Source of the DNA: Okapia johnstoni | Lineage: Eukaryota; Chordata; Mammalia; Artiodactyla; Giraffidae | Direction: 5' to 3' | Assembly (NCBI GenBank): GCA_024291935.2 | Contig: CM044306.1 | Span: forward strand, 25,131,501-25,195,500 | Length of the DNA stretch: 64,000 nt | Shown: positions 22,700 to 38,730 of the stretch, piece by piece | How the letters are laid out: each line of letters begins with the position of its first letter | How positions within the stretch are numbered: the first letter of the stretch is position 1 | The notes under the pieces: generated by a model | The model's database searches: none | Told to the model about the DNA's origin: nothing | Seen by the model: the letters and a program-made list of their open reading frames with translations, nothing else | Made by a program: the position numbers and the translations under genes

Positions 22700-22865
22700 T
22701 CTTCCCCCTCCCCCTCCTTTTCCCCGGTCGGGCCCTTCCCGGATGCATCAGCTCCGCCCCCATCCCGAGGCGGGGCCCTATAGGTAGAGAGTCGTGGGAG
22801 AGGTCGCGGCCCCGCCTCTCTCCTTTTTTCCCTACACCCGGAAGCTCAGTGGCCCCCAAGCAAGA
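22700..22865 (+). promoter_or_regulatory. TMEM92 proximal promoter region
   Basis: Just upstream of the ATG are two GC boxes (CTCCGCCCC near 22752 and GAGGCGGGGC near 22768), a TATA-like CCCTATAGG at about 22777, a pyrimidine tract at 22815-22835 that could be an initiator, and an ETS-type ACCCGGAAGC at 22836-22845. The transcription start is not fixed by the sequence. A non-coding upstream exon is possible, because the pyrimidine tract followed by GCTCAG also resembles a splice acceptor. Confidence 0.6.
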
Positions 22866-27096
<4,231 letters not shown>

Positions 27097-28880
27097 TCCA
27101 CCTCCTGCCTGGAACCCTGTCATCAGCCACCTTCCCAATGCCTCCTGTGTCAGGCCAGAGACTCTCAGGAGCCCTGGAGCACCCTCGCCCATCCTGCCAC
27201 ACCTCTGGCAGTTCTCGGCTTTAACTTATTGCTTTTCTACCCTTGTTCCATGCCAGTTGCTTCTCTTGTCTCAAGGCCTGGTCTGGAGTGACATGTCCAC
27301 CCCTCGCCTCGCATTGTAAGTTAGAGGCTGTCAAGAGGAAAATGTGAACAATTGGAGGTGCCCAGCAGTGGAATGGGCTACTCTGAGCAGTGGAGGAGGC
27401 TGCACCCTGGGGTGCCAGTGTGGCCTGGACGGCCAGCTCTGAGATGTTTGGGAGGGCACCAATGCACCCTGCAAGATGGGGCTGCTTCAGCTCTCTCCCA
27501 TTCTACCTGAATAGAGAAGACCCCATTGTCCTCCCCCTACCCCCAAACACATGTTCTCACTAAATTTTAGTTGATTGTTGCTGAGAGTCTGCCTCTGATT
27601 GTGGGGAGGTGAGCTCAGGCACTGCTGGGGTACATGGTTATGTGTGTGTGGAGAGGGGAGGAGGGGGTGGGTGAAGGTCACTGTTGCTGAAAAATCCCAC
27701 TGTTGATGAGCCTGGAAGAACAGCACATCAGTAGGTCACCCTGCAGGAGAGAATCTTGGCAGTTGCTTTGACCTCTGGTTCCTTGAGGTCTTTGAGTGCC
27801 AGAGTCCGGACAGGGACTAGAGATGGGAAGTGACCACTGTGTGCTTCCTCATTCCGTCCTCCTGCTGCTTTCCCTTGGGACACTTGGAACTCAGTTCTGG
27901 CTCCGTCATTATGGGGGTGGGGACGGGGCAATGCGGAGGTGAGTCGGGGAGGCTGGCCATCTGTGGGGCAGGGTCTTGGAGACCTTGATCTGCTCCACCC
28001 TAGAATCTCTGGAGGGAGGGGAGGAGAGAGATCTGCCCTTCTGCTCCAGTCCCATGGGGTTCTGGACACCGCCACCTCAGCCTAAGCCTGAGGCTTAACC
28101 CCTCAGAGGAAAGGTGGTCACCACTGCAGCCTGGGAGACAGTCTTCACAGGGCATCATTATCCCTGTGGGGGCTGGCATGGGACATGCAGTGTGAGAGAC
28201 ACCCCTGTGCCAGCATCTTGGGGGCTCAGCCAGGCCTGAGCTCCTGCACCAGGACCCTGCCTTGGCATTGCTCCCTGGCAGAGGGCACAGAAGCAGTGCT
28301 GGCCAGTGTTCCTGGGAGAGTTGGAGGTAGAACTGGCCCTGGTGTGCTGGTAGGGATTCCTCCTGCAGGCCTCTCCCAATAACAGCCTTTCTTGGGGCCC
28401 CAGGTCCTAGACAAGTGACAAGGCCAGGGGCAGGGAGATGGCACAGCCAACCCCCAAGATGCTAGGGGCAGGGACTGTTCCTGCTAGAGACAGGGACCCA
28501 GAGGGAGAACAGCAGTTAGAGACAACATGGTTCTGGAGCTGGTGCTAGAGTGAGCCCAGTCACAGGAAGTCTCCCTTCCATTTCAGGGGTGGATCAGGGG
28601 GAGAAGAAGGAAGATATATAGGTTCTTTGTGTAAACATGGAAAGAGCCCCTTAGAGAAGTCCCACACGGTTGCCCTTACTGTGGTAAACACCCGCCCCAG
28701 TGGGAGGATGTTAAGCCATGGGCTTCGCAGACCTGGAAGAGGAAGTCATCCCCTCCCAGGATGCCTGCTTTTCTGTGGCTTTAAATCCTTCCCAGCAGCA
28801 GCAGAGTGGCCTAGAGGAAAGTGCTTATCCTGAAGCCCAGCCTGGCTGGGCTCCAGTAGCAGAAATTGTCAGTACCGTGC
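27097..28880 (+). other. TMEM92 3' UTR and downstream flank
   Basis: The 3' UTR starts here, but its end is not clear. I see no AATAAA or ATTAAA in the first 1.7 kb after the stop; the first candidates are ATTAAA near 29048 and AATAAA near 30311. The stretch is GC-rich and unique-looking, with no recognised repeat and no convincing second gene. Long frames here lack splice support or recognisable domains. Confidence 0.4.
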
Positions 28881-28884
28881 CTCT

Positions 28885-29590
28885 GTGTTTGCTGTTGGTG
28901 GGAGTGAAATGGTGTGTTCTTCCTGGAGGGCAATCCAGCAGTATCCATTCACTACACAGGTACTTACAAAGACCCTACTGTGTGTCTGGCACTATGCACT
29001 ATGGCACTATGCCTGACATTATGCCTTACCACTATGCCTGGTAACCATTAAAATTTAAAATGCCCTTGACCCAGCAATTCCACTTCTAGGAATGATCCTT
29101 CAAAAATGTTCATATAAAAGAGCTCAGAGAGATGTCCATCAGCATTGTAGCTGGAGATAATTGGAAATACCTTTAATGTCTGCTGATAGGAGCCTGTTCA
29201 ATATACCAGGTCTCTCCATACTGTGAATGCTCTGCAGCCTTTAAAAAGAATGAAGTGGATCTGAAGAACCGACCTGGCAGGATGTCTTTCATTGCCTCAG
29301 AGAAAAGGCAAGTTGCAGAACAATAGTCTATGACCTCAATTTGTAAACATATACTACACCATATAATTATTATATATATTTCCCCCTTTGCAAATGTATA
29401 GAAAAGATACTGAAGGATAAGAATTAAACCACACTGGCCACACTTTTAACAGTGGTCGGCACTGTGGGATAGAGGAATGGAAGTAGTCAATTTTAAGGGA
29501 GGTTTTTTATTTTGTACACTTTGTCATTGTTTAAATTTTCCACAATAAGCAAGCATGACTTTCACAAATTTTAAAAAGATCTCTTTAATG
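28885..29590 (+). repeat. Old L1 (L1ME-like) fragment, plus strand
   Basis: TTGACCCAGCAATTCCACTT, AGGAATGATCCTTCAAAAAT and GCAGCCTTTAAAAAGAATGA follow the end of L1 ORF2 in old families, and GTTTAAATTTTCCACAATAA follows in the 3' UTR. It is strongly diverged. Confidence 0.55.
28989..29040 (+). repeat. Short degenerate tandem repeat (CACTATGCC)
   Basis: Four to five variants of CACTATG(G/C)C(T/A) occur in a row, a local replication-slippage expansion inside the old L1. Confidence 0.6.
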
Positions 29591-30400
29591 CAATATATAT
29601 GCAGCCTTAAAAGTTAATAAAGACACATCATGTGAACTTTGATAGATGGCAATTCATGTATTATTAACCCTGCTATGAGGAAGAGGCTCAAAGGATTCAG
29701 ACACAGCACACATTTGACATGTATGGGACCCAGGGAATAGGTGAGTGATGGACGTGGGACTTGTCAGACGTGAGGACATATGATGCCTGTTTGTCACACC
29801 TTTGCAGGACTGTGATGGGCACTCAGTATATGTTGGACGTCTGGCTGGTGGGTTGAGTGGATGAGCAGTTTCACAGTGATTGAGTATTCATCCCTTGTGC
29901 TTCGTTTAGCAGCTCAAACCTAATGAAAAATAACCGAAAGGTGGAACCACTTAGTATGTGAATGAATGATTAAGTGAACGAGTGAGTGAGCAAACAAACA
30001 TGAAAGTCTGCCACAAACGTTTTTCAGTGATGGGTCAGCTTGGTTAGCTCCAAGAAGGTGCTACTTGTGGCTGTGGACTTGCCCTTCTGTCAGCAGAGAG
30101 TCCCCAGAGGACTGGGGAATGCAGGAAAGGCTGTGTGGCAGGGAGCAGGTGGGAGCTGGGAGCAGGAGCCAGAGGCTCGGCTGCTGTGGAAGCTAAGAGG
30201 AGGGATGACACCAAGAATCCTCCCTCAGCCTAGCGCTCAGAATCAGAATTCCAGCTTCTGACACTTTAGCTTCAGCATCCAGCATCTCCAAGTCTCAGCC
30301 TCTGCTTGCACAATAAAGAGATGTATCCCTTCCCGTCCTGGTAGGAGGTTGCTCTCTGACTCCCAGGTTGGGAAGAGCTGAGAAGCTAAGAGATTTCAGA
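29591..30400. other. Gene-free stretch
   Basis: AT-rich, then mixed sequence. An AATAAA occurs at about 30311-30317, but I cannot link it to a transcript. No gene is recognised. Confidence 0.4.
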
Positions 30401-30575
30401 ACGTGAAAGTCCTCAGCCGTGTCTGACTCTTTGTGATCCCATAGTCCATGGAATTCTCCAGGTCAGAATAGTGGAGTGGGTAGCCTTTCCCTTCTCCAGG
30501 GGATCTTCCCAACCCAGGGATCGAACCCAGGTCTCCTGCATTGCAGGTGGATTCTTTACCAGCTGAGCAACAAGG
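30401..30575 (-). mobile_element. Bov-tA SINE, minus strand
   Basis: GTCTGACTCTTTGTGATCCC, CCCTTCTCCAGGGGATCTTC, GGGATCGAACCCAGGTCTCC and GATTCTTTACCAGCTGAGCA identify it. A long near-perfect target-site duplication, GAAGCTAAGAGATTTCAGA and GAAGCTAAGAGTTTTCAGA, flanks it (30382-30400 and 30576-30594). Confidence 0.9.
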
Positions 30576-30599
30576 GAAGCTAAGAGTTTTCAGAGGCCC

Positions 30600-31825
30600 T
30601 CCTTGATCCCAACCACACCTTTCTTCCCAACCACACCTCGGTCACAGCTTCAAATGGGCACACCCGATCTTGTCATCCCTGGTAACTTCAACCCTCCCAC
30701 CTCCTGATCCTCCTATTCCTCCAGCTCAGGTACTGTATTACCCCCACACCAGCGAATCTCTGACCCCCCTGAGACCTCTGAGCCATCAGCCTTAACCCCT
30801 TGCAGTGCCATCAGCTACGTCCTCACTGCCCTTACCCATCTTGCAGTCCTGGATCCCTCCTTTGTCCTTTTCTGTATCCATTGTACTCACCTGGAAAAAT
30901 CCCAAATCCTGACTGGATCCAACTTGTGTTCAAGAACCAGTATACCTGTGTGATCGGACTCACTTCAAAATCAAAACTACAAACCTCAACACCATAGAAG
31001 CTTTACTTCCTCTTGAGATGACTAATTCTACTCTAATCTCCCATTCTTGCAACCTCAGTTTCAGGTGGTGATGGCACCACAGACTTCAGAGGAAAATAAT
31101 GGATGCAACCACACAAGAACCACCCAATTCTGTCCCTGCTTCCACCACCACCTTTGATTACAGTGGAAACTGCATTCCACACCTCCAGCTGGATTCCACC
31201 CTCCTCAGAGCTTCTCAGGACGTTGCTCCCATAGTCACTCCTGTGTCAGCTGTTTCTCCCTCATTATTGGACCTTTATCATGATCACCTGTGCATCACTG
31301 TGTCCTATGACCCTTCTTAGAGAAACCCTCCCTTGATCCTCTCATCCATCGTGTTCTCAATTTCTCTTGCTTCAACCAGCCCTTTGTCCCCATCATTACA
31401 TGAAATGGCTCTTGTCCATATCACCTACATCTTGCCAGAGTCAAAGGTCAATTCTTGAGCCTCAGTTACTCAGTCTCTGGGCATTTGACACTTTTGGCCA
31501 CCTCCTCCATCCAGCTTTTTCTCTGGATTTCTCTGATGCCACCTTCCTTGGTTTTCATCCTGTTCATCTCTGCTCCTTTTCAGGCTCCTTCACTTTCCTT
31601 CTCCTCCACCAATTCTGAATGGCAGTTGGCTCAAGGTTCTGTCTTCGGGCCTGTTGTCTTCACCTTCACTCACTCTTATTATGGGTCTCAGCCATTGCTG
31701 TGGCTTCACAGTCTTCATCTGTTGTCTGATGAATTACTAATCTTTATCTCTGACTGAGATTTCTCCTCTGAGAACTAGATTTATATATTTAACTACCTAA
31801 CATCTCCACTTTACTAGGGAAGTCT
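30600..31825 (+). repeat. Ancient CR1-clade (L2/L3-like) LINE fragment
   Basis: The phrase order resembles the endonuclease and reverse-transcriptase coding parts of old mammalian CR1/L2-type LINEs. Examples are TGGTAACTTCAACCCTCCCA, TCTGGGCATTTGACACTTTT, TCAAGGTTCTGTCTTCGGGC and ACTACCTAACATCTCCACTT. It is far too diverged to code; the short plus-strand frames are remnants. The family assignment is tentative. Confidence 0.45.
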
Positions 31826-32208
31826 GAGTGCCAAAGAATTGATCTTTTGAACTGTGGTGTTGGAGAAGACTCTTGAAAGTGCCTTGGAGTGCAAGGAGAT
31901 CAAACCAGTCAATCCTAAAGGAAATCAACTCTGACTATTCATTGGAAGGACTGAGTCTGAAGCTAAAGCTCCAATACTTTGGCCACCTGATGCGAAGAGC
32001 TGACACATTAGAAAAGACCCTGATACTGGGAAAGATTAAAAGCAGGAGGGGAAAGGGATGACAGAGGATGAAATGGTTGGATGGCATCACTGACTCAATG
32101 GACATGAGTTTGAGCAAACTCCAGGAGATGGTGAAGGACAGGGAATCCTGGCATGCTGCAGTCCATGGGGTCACAAAGAGTCAGACAACTGAGTGACCAA
32201 ACAACACC
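31821..32208 (+). mobile_element. BovB (RTE) 3' fragment, plus strand
   Basis: It runs from AAGTCTGAGTGCCAAAGAAT through TTTGGCCACCTGATGCGAAG and GGTTGGATGGCATCACTGAC to GGGGTCACAAAGAGTCAGAC, the end of the BovB frame and 3' UTR. A 62-codon piece of the C-terminal frame is still open (31873-32061). Confidence 0.9.
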
Positions 32209-32365
32209 AACAGCATCTCCACATGAGTGCATTTCATAGTCCAAACTAGGTTCTAACTTCCCTCCACCCCACCCCAAATCCAGTCCTTCCCTAGTTGTCC
32301 CATCATAAAAAGGTGGGGTGGTACTGCCCACCAGCCTGCTGTTCAACCCAAGAACTGAATTAACC

Positions 32366-35300
32366 TTGTTGTTGTTCAGTCACTCAGTGGTGTCCAACTC
32401 TTTGCAACCCCATAGACTGCAGCATCCCAGGCTTTCCTGCCCTTCACCGTCCCCTGAAACTTGCTCAAACTCATGTCCACTGAGTTGGTGATACCATCCA
32501 ACCATCTAGTCCTCTCTTGTCCCCTTTTCATCCTGCCTTCAATCTTTCCCAGCATCGGGTGTTTGTCTTCTCCAACACCACAGTTCAAAAACATCAATTC
32601 TTCAGTGCTCAGCCTTCTTTATGGTCCAACTCTCACATCCATACATGATTGCTGGAAAAACCGTAGCTTTAACTATATGGACTTTAGTCGGCAAAGTAAT
32701 GTTTCTGCTTTTTAATGTGCTATCTAGGTTGGTCATAACTTTTCTTCCAAGGAGCAAGTGTCTTTTAATTTCATGGCTGCAGTCACCATCTTCAGTGGTT
32801 TTGGAGCCCAAGAAAATAAAGTCTATCACTGTTTCCATTTTCCCCCATCTATTTGCCATGAAGTGATGGGACCAGATGCCATGGTCTTAGTTTTCTGAAT
32901 GTTGAGTTTTAAGCCAGCATTTTCACTCTCCTCTTTCACCTTCATCAAGAGGCTCTTTAGTTCCTCTTCACTTTCTGCCATAAGTGTAGTGTCATCTGAA
33001 TATCTGAGGTTATTGATATTTTCCCCCACAATCTTGATTCCAGCTTGTGCTTCATCCAGCCTGGCATTTTGCACGACTCTGAATATAAGTTAAATAAGCA
33101 GGGTGACAACATACAGCCTTGATGCACTCCTTTTCCAATTTGAACCAGTCTGTTGTTCCATGTCTGGTTCTAACTGTTGCTTCTTGACCTGCATACAGGT
33201 TTCTCAGGAGGCAGGTCAGGTGGTCTGGTACTCCCATCTCTTTCAGAATTTTCCACAGTTTGTTGGGATCCACACAGTCAAAGGTTGTGTAGTCAATGAA
33301 GCAAAAGTAGATGTTTTTCTGGAACTCTCTTGCTTTTTCTATGATCCAATGGATGTTGGCAATTTGATCTCTGATTCCTCTGCCTGCTTCACGTACTATT
33401 GAAGCCTAGCTTGGAGAATTTTGAGAATTACGTTGCTAGCATGTGAAATAAGTGCAATTGTGCAGAAGTTGGAACATTCTTTGGCATTGCCTTTCTTTGG
33501 GATTGGAATGCAACTGACCTTTTCCAGTCCTGTGGCCACTGCTGAGTTTTCCAAATTTGCTGGCATATTGCATGCAACACTTTCACAGCATCATCTTTTA
33601 GGATTTGAAATAGCTCAGCTGGAATTCCATCACCTCCACTAGCTTTGTTTGTAGTGATGCTTCCTAAGGCCCACTTGACTTCACATTCCAGGATGTCTGG
33701 CTCTATATGAGTGATCATATCATTGTGGTTATCCAGTCATTAAGACATTTTTTGTATAGTTCCGTGTATTCTTGCCACCTCTCTTCATCTCTTCTGCTTC
33801 TGTTAGGTCCATATCATTTCTGTCCTTTATTGTGCCCATCTTTGCATGAAATGTTCCCTTGGTATCTCTAATTTTCTTGAAGAGATCTCTAGACTTTCCC
33901 ATTCTATTGCTTTCCTCTATTTCTTTGCACTGATCACTGAGGAAGACTTTCTAATCTCTCCTTGCTATTCTTTGGAACTCTGCATTCAGATGGTTTTATC
34001 TTTCCTTTTCTCCTTTGCCTTTAGCTTCTCTTCTTTTCTCAGCTATTTGTAAGGCCTCCTCAGACAGCCATTTGCCTTTTTGCATTTCTTTTTCTTGAGG
34101 ATGGTTTTGATCACTGCCTCCTGTACAATGTTACGAACCTCTGTCCATAGTTCTTCAGGCCACTCTATCAAATCTAATCCCTTGAGTCTATTTGTCACTT
34201 CCACTGTATAATTGTAAGGTATTTGATTTAGGTCATACCTCAATGGCCTAGTGGTTTTCCCTACTTTCTTCAATTTAAGTCTGAATTTTGCAATTAGGAG
34301 TTCATGATTTGAGCCACAGTCCTCTCCTGGTCTTGTTTTTGCTGACTGTATAGTGCTTCTCCATCTTCAGCTGCAAAGGATATAATCAAACTGATTTCAG
34401 TATTGGCCATCTGGTGATGTTCATGTGTAGAATTGTCTCTTGTGTTGTTGGAAGAGGGTGTTTGTTCTCTTGGTAAAACTCGGTTAGCCATTGTCCTGCT
34501 TCATTTTGTACTCCAAGGCCAAACTTGCCTGTTACTCCAGTTATCTCTTGACTTCCTGCTTTTGCATTCCAATCCCCTATGATGAAAATGATATCTTTTT
34601 TGGTGTTAGTTCTAGAAGATCTTGTAGGTCTTCATAGAACCATTCAACTTCAGCTTCTTTGGCCTTAGTGGTTGGGGCATAGACTTGAATTACTGTGATA
34701 TTGAAAGGTTTGCCTTGGAAACAAACAGAGATCATTCTGTCATTTTTGAAATTGCAACCAAGTACTGCATTTTGGACTCTTTTATTGACTATCAGGGCTA
34801 CTCCATTTCTTCTAAGTGATTCTTGCCCACAGTAGTAGATATAATGATCATCTAAAATGTCAGTGTTCGTTCTTACCATCTCCTGTTTGACCACTTCCAA
34901 TTTACCTTGATTCATGGACCTAACATTCCAGGTTCCTATGCAATATTATTCTTACAGCATCGGACTTTACTTTCACCACCAGACACATCCACAACTGGGT
35001 GTTGTTTTCACTTTGGCACGACCTCTTCATTCCTTCTGGAGCTATTTCTCTGTTCTTCTTCAGTAGCATATTCAGCGCCTACCGACCTGGGGGGGTCGTC
35101 TTTCAGTGTCATATCCTTTTGCCTTTTCATACTGTTTATGGGGTTCTCAAGGCAAGAATACTGAAGTGGTTTGCCATTCCCTTCTCCAGTGGACCACTTT
35201 TTGTCAGAACTCTCCACAATGACCCATCTATCTTGGGTGGCCCTACACAGCATGGCTCATAGTTTCATTGAGTTAGACAAAGCTGTGATCCAAGTGATCA

Positions 35301-36395
35301 GTTTGGATAGTTTTCTGTGATTGTGGTTTCATTCTGTCTGCCCTCTGATGGATGAGAATAAGAGGCCTGTGGAAGCTTCCTGATGGGAGGGACTGGCTGT
35401 GGGGAAAAGTGGGTCTTGCTTTGTTGGGCAGGGCCGTACTGAGTGAATCTTTAATCCAATATTCTGCTGATGGGTGGGGCTGTGCTCCCTTCCTATAGTT
35501 TGGCCTGAGGCCAAACTATGATAGGGGTAATGGCAGTAATGGCCACCTCCTTCAAAAAGACTTATGCCAACATGCCACAACTCCCAAGACTGTTGTAGTC
35601 AGTGCCTCTGACCCCATGGCAGGCCACTATCGGTCCATGCCTCTGCCAGAGACTCCTGAACCCTTACAGGCAAGTTTGGCTCAGTCTCTTGTGGGGTCAC
35701 TGCTCCTTTCTCCTGGGTCTTGGTGTGCACAAGGTTTTATTGTGCCCTCCAAGAGTCTTTCCCCCCAGTACTTTGGAAGTTTTGTAGTCAAATCACACTG
35801 GCCTTCCAAGTCAAATTCCCTGGGGGTTCTCAGTTCCTTTTCTGGATCCCCAGGTTGGTAAATCTGTTGTGGACCCTAGAACTTTTGCAACAGTGCCAGA
35901 ACTTCTTTGGTATAATTGTTCTTCAGTTTGTGGGTTATCTGCTTGGCAGCTCTATGGTGGGGCTATTGGCAACCTCCTCCCAGAGGACTTATGCCACACA
36001 CTGTGCCTCTCAGGTCTGCTGCAGCCAGAGCCCCTGTCCCTGCGGCAGGCCACTGCTGACCCGTGCCTCCTCAGGAGACACTCAGCCACTCAAAGGCAGG
36101 TCTGGCTCAGTCTCTTGTGGGTGTCACTGCTCCTTTCCCTGGGTCCTGGTATGCACAAGGTTTTGTTTGCACCCCCCAAGCATCTCTGGCAGGTATTAGG
36201 TTTGATTCTAAATGTGATTTCACCCCTTTTGCCGTCTTGTTGGGGCTTCTCATTTGCCCTTTGATGTAGGGTATCTTTTTTTTTGTTGGTATCCAACCTT
36301 CTCCTTTTGATGGTTGTTCAACAGCTAGTTGCAGTTTTGGTGTTCTTGCAGGAGAAGGTGAGTGCACGTCCTTCTACTCCGCCATCTTAGAAGGT
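32366..36395 (-). mobile_element. Probable full-length BovB (RTE) retrotransposon, decayed
   Basis: BovB moves by target-primed reverse transcription, using an encoded apurinic-type endonuclease and reverse transcriptase. On the minus strand, endonuclease text is at 34577-34915 (YYCGQESLRRNGVALIV), reverse-transcriptase text at 33052-33718, and the catalytic box reads YSDD at 32991-33002 (YADD is usual). Then follow the C-terminal frame and the 3' UTR ending near 32366. The 5' end carries about 1.1 kb of leader ending in a GGCGGAGTAGAAGGACGTG-type start. The frame is broken into many pieces by stops and shifts, so it is dead. Imperfect 10-bp target-site copies, TGAATTAACC and TGAATTATCC, lie at 32356-32365 and 36396-36405. 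Confidence 0.85.
35513..36240 (-). repeat. Tandem units in the BovB 5' leader
   Basis: Two imperfect units repeat with a period of about 426 bp: for example TGGCTCAGTCTCTTGTGGG at 35677-35695 recurs at 36103-36121, followed in both by GTCACTGCTCCTTTC. Such internal tandem units in a non-LTR leader often carry promoter activity, but that is inference here. Confidence 0.65.
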
Positions 36396-36439
36396 TGAAT
36401 TATCCTAATTTCTCTCTTCCTTTACCCCCTCATTCTGCC

Positions 36440-37140
36440 TGCAAAAGAGATGAATGCCCCTTCTCTCCCTTTCTCCACTGCAGCCCTAGGCAAGGTCACC
36501 GCCAAGTCTAACCTAGACAGTCCTACTGACATCCTAACTGATCTCCATCTCACCCTCTGCAATTCATCCTGTTTACTGTAGCCAGATTTTTTTCTAAAGC
36601 ATAAATAAGGATAAATAAGTTACTGCCCTGCCTCAAGGCCTCTGACGATTGCATGAATTGTACATGGAATAGACTCCAGCCCCTGGCTGTGGACTGTAGG
36701 ATGTGGCTCCTCTGGTCTCCTCCTTGCTCATAGCATTCCAGCACTGGTGACCTTCTCTCTGAGCCTCAACTGTCCCAAATCAACCTGGCTCAGGGCCTGT
36801 GATGGTTTCCTGCTGGGAACCCCTCCCTCTGTACTTCTCTCCAGAACATCACAAGGCCACCAGCTTTCCTCATTCTAGTTCCAGTTCAACCGTTGCTTCC
36901 TTAAAGAAGCACCCCCTGACCACCTGCAGATAGTAGCCCCCACCTCTCAGGCCCTCTCTTTTATACTAGTCAGTTTTATCTTCTTCACGGTTTGGCCCTG
37001 TACTGGAAATTGCCTTATTTATGTGCTTCTGTGTTTACAGTCTGTTTCCCATCTCTGGGCCGAAGGTCCTCAGGGCAGGGACTTGCCATGTTCACGGTCC
37101 CAAACAGAGTCTAAAACAGTGCCTGGGAAGGGGACGGACT
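36440..37140 (+). repeat. L2 3' end
   Basis: CCTAGACAGTCCTACTGACA, AAGCACCCCCTGACCACCTG, TCTGTTTCCCATCTCTGGGC, TCAGGGCAGGGACTTGCCAT and AAACAGTGCCTGGGA follow the L2 consensus in order. Confidence 0.65.
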
Positions 37141-37324
37141 TACCTGCAACAGGCAGCCGCCTTGGAAGACATGCCCAAAAGGTCCTGCAGGAGAAACATC
37201 TAGGAGAGGAACTGCCCCAGTCCTGCAAATGCCTGCCAGGGCCATCTGTGTGATCCCAGGGTTTCACTCCACGAGGAGTTGCAGTGTTCTTTCTCTCTCT
37301 CCCTTCTTCCCTTCCTTTCTTTTT

Positions 37325-37615
37325 TCGATAAATACGCAGTGAGCACCTCTCATGTGTCAGGCATGGTCCCAGGGCATGGGCAAACGGCCTACAAACAAGA
37401 CACCATTTCTGCCCTCATGGAAAACAGATGCTAATCTAACAACCCGACAGCTGAACCTGTGGTTACCCAGTGGGCTCAGGGCTGGGAAGAAAAAGTACAC
37501 AGGCAGTGTTAAAGAAGATTGGGTGGCCAGAAGAAAGACAGGCAGACTGACATGAGAGCGTGAAAAAGAGTGGTCGTGGGCGAGGGGCCAGCGTGTGTGA
37601 AGGCCCTGAGTAGGG
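37325..37615 (+). repeat. L2 remnant
   Basis: ATACGCAGTGAGCACCTCTC, ATGTGTCAGGCATGGTCCCA and GCCCTCATGGAAAACAGATG are L2 3'-end text. Confidence 0.6.
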
Positions 37616-37676
37616 AAGGACTTGGTGGCTCAAGACACTTAAAGGAGACCCCCCTTGGCTTCAATATCCCCAAGAT

Positions 37677-37908
37677 GCTTTTTTTTAAAATATGTATTTA
37701 TTTAATTTATGATTATTATTAATATTTTGGCTGTATACGGTCTTAGTTGCAGCACTTGAGCTCCTTTCTAGTTGTGGTGCAGGGGCTTCAAACCACGTGG
37801 GCTTAGTTGCCCTGAGACAGGTGGGATCTTATTTCCCTGACTAGGGATCGAACCCAAGTTCCCTGCATTGAAAAGAGGATTGTCACTGGACCACAAGGGA
37901 GTTCTCAG
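37677..37908 (-). mobile_element. CHR-type SINE, minus strand
   Basis: TTTTGGCTGTATACGGTCTT, GTGGTGCAGGGGCTTC, GACTAGGGATCGAACCCAAG and CACTGGACCACAAGGGAGTT identify it. The target-site duplication is TATCCCCAAGAT and TATCCCCAAAAT. Confidence 0.85.
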
Positions 37909-37934
37909 TATCCCCAAAATTCTTAACGAAGTTG

Positions 37935-38387
37935 GTCTGCATTTCCTAGGGCTGTCAGAACAAATAACTACAACCTGGATGGCTTCAAACCATGAAGATT
38001 AATTCTCTTACAGTTCTGGAAGCCAAAAGTCTGAAATCAAGATTTTAGCAGGGTAAGTTTCTTCTGGAAGCTCTGAGGAAGAATCCATGCCCCACTGTGG
38101 CTTCTGGGGGCAGCGGGCAATCCTTGGCGGCCCTTAGCTTACGGCTGACCTGCGATCTTTACCCTTGTCTTCACACAGCTTTTCCTTCCGTGTCGGTGTA
38201 TGTTCTTCTTCCCTGTCTCTCATAGGATACTTTTCACTGGAATTTACAGTTCACCCTAATCCAGCATGATCTCATCTCAAAATCCTCACCTGAATTACCT
38301 CTCAAAGACCTTTATTCTACATGAGGTCACATTCTGAGCTTCTCAGTGGAGATATCTTTGGCAGGGGCACAATTCAACCCCCTACAG
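37935..38387 (-). repeat. MaLR-like (MLT1-type) LTR, antisense
   Basis: CTAGGGCTGTCAGAACAAAT, TTACAGTTCTGGAAGCCAAA, GTCTTCACACAGCTTTTCC and GGGGCACAATTCAACCCCC resemble the antisense of an old mammalian MaLR LTR. No internal region is seen. The assignment is tentative. Confidence 0.5.
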
Positions 38388-38730
38388 GGAGTCCTGGTGG
38401 CTCAGACGGTAAGGAATCTGCCTACAATGCCAGAGATCCCAGTTCAGTCCCTGGGTCAGGAAGATCTCCTGGAGGAGGACATGGCTACCCATTCCAGGGT
38501 TCCTGGAGAATTCCAAGGACGGAGGAGCCTGATGAGCGACTTTCACTTTTTTCAACAACAAAATTTGTTTATTAATTTTAACATTTTTTGGTAGAATTTT
38601 TGGGGCTTTCTACATATAACATCAAATCAGCAAATTTGGAAAATTGAGCAATGGCCACTGGAAAATGTCAGATTTCATTCCAATCCCACAGAAAAAGAGT
38701 CGGACATGACTGAGCAACTAACATTTTGAC
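38388..38730 (+). mobile_element. Composite insert: Bov-tA head, L1 piece, BovB piece, BovB/Bov-A tail
   Basis: It starts with Bov-tA text (GTCCTGGTGGCTCAGACGGT to GGAGGAGCCTGATGAGCGAC). It passes into an L1 fragment (TTTATTAATTTTAACATTTT and TGGTAGAATTTTTGGGG, to about 38618), then an internal BovB piece (CAGCAAATTTGGAAAATTGA, to about 38694), and ends with the BovB/Bov-A tail AAAGAGTCGGACATGACTGA. The same order of pieces occurs at 43353-44984, where the BovB part is complete to its 3' end. Confidence 0.8.
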
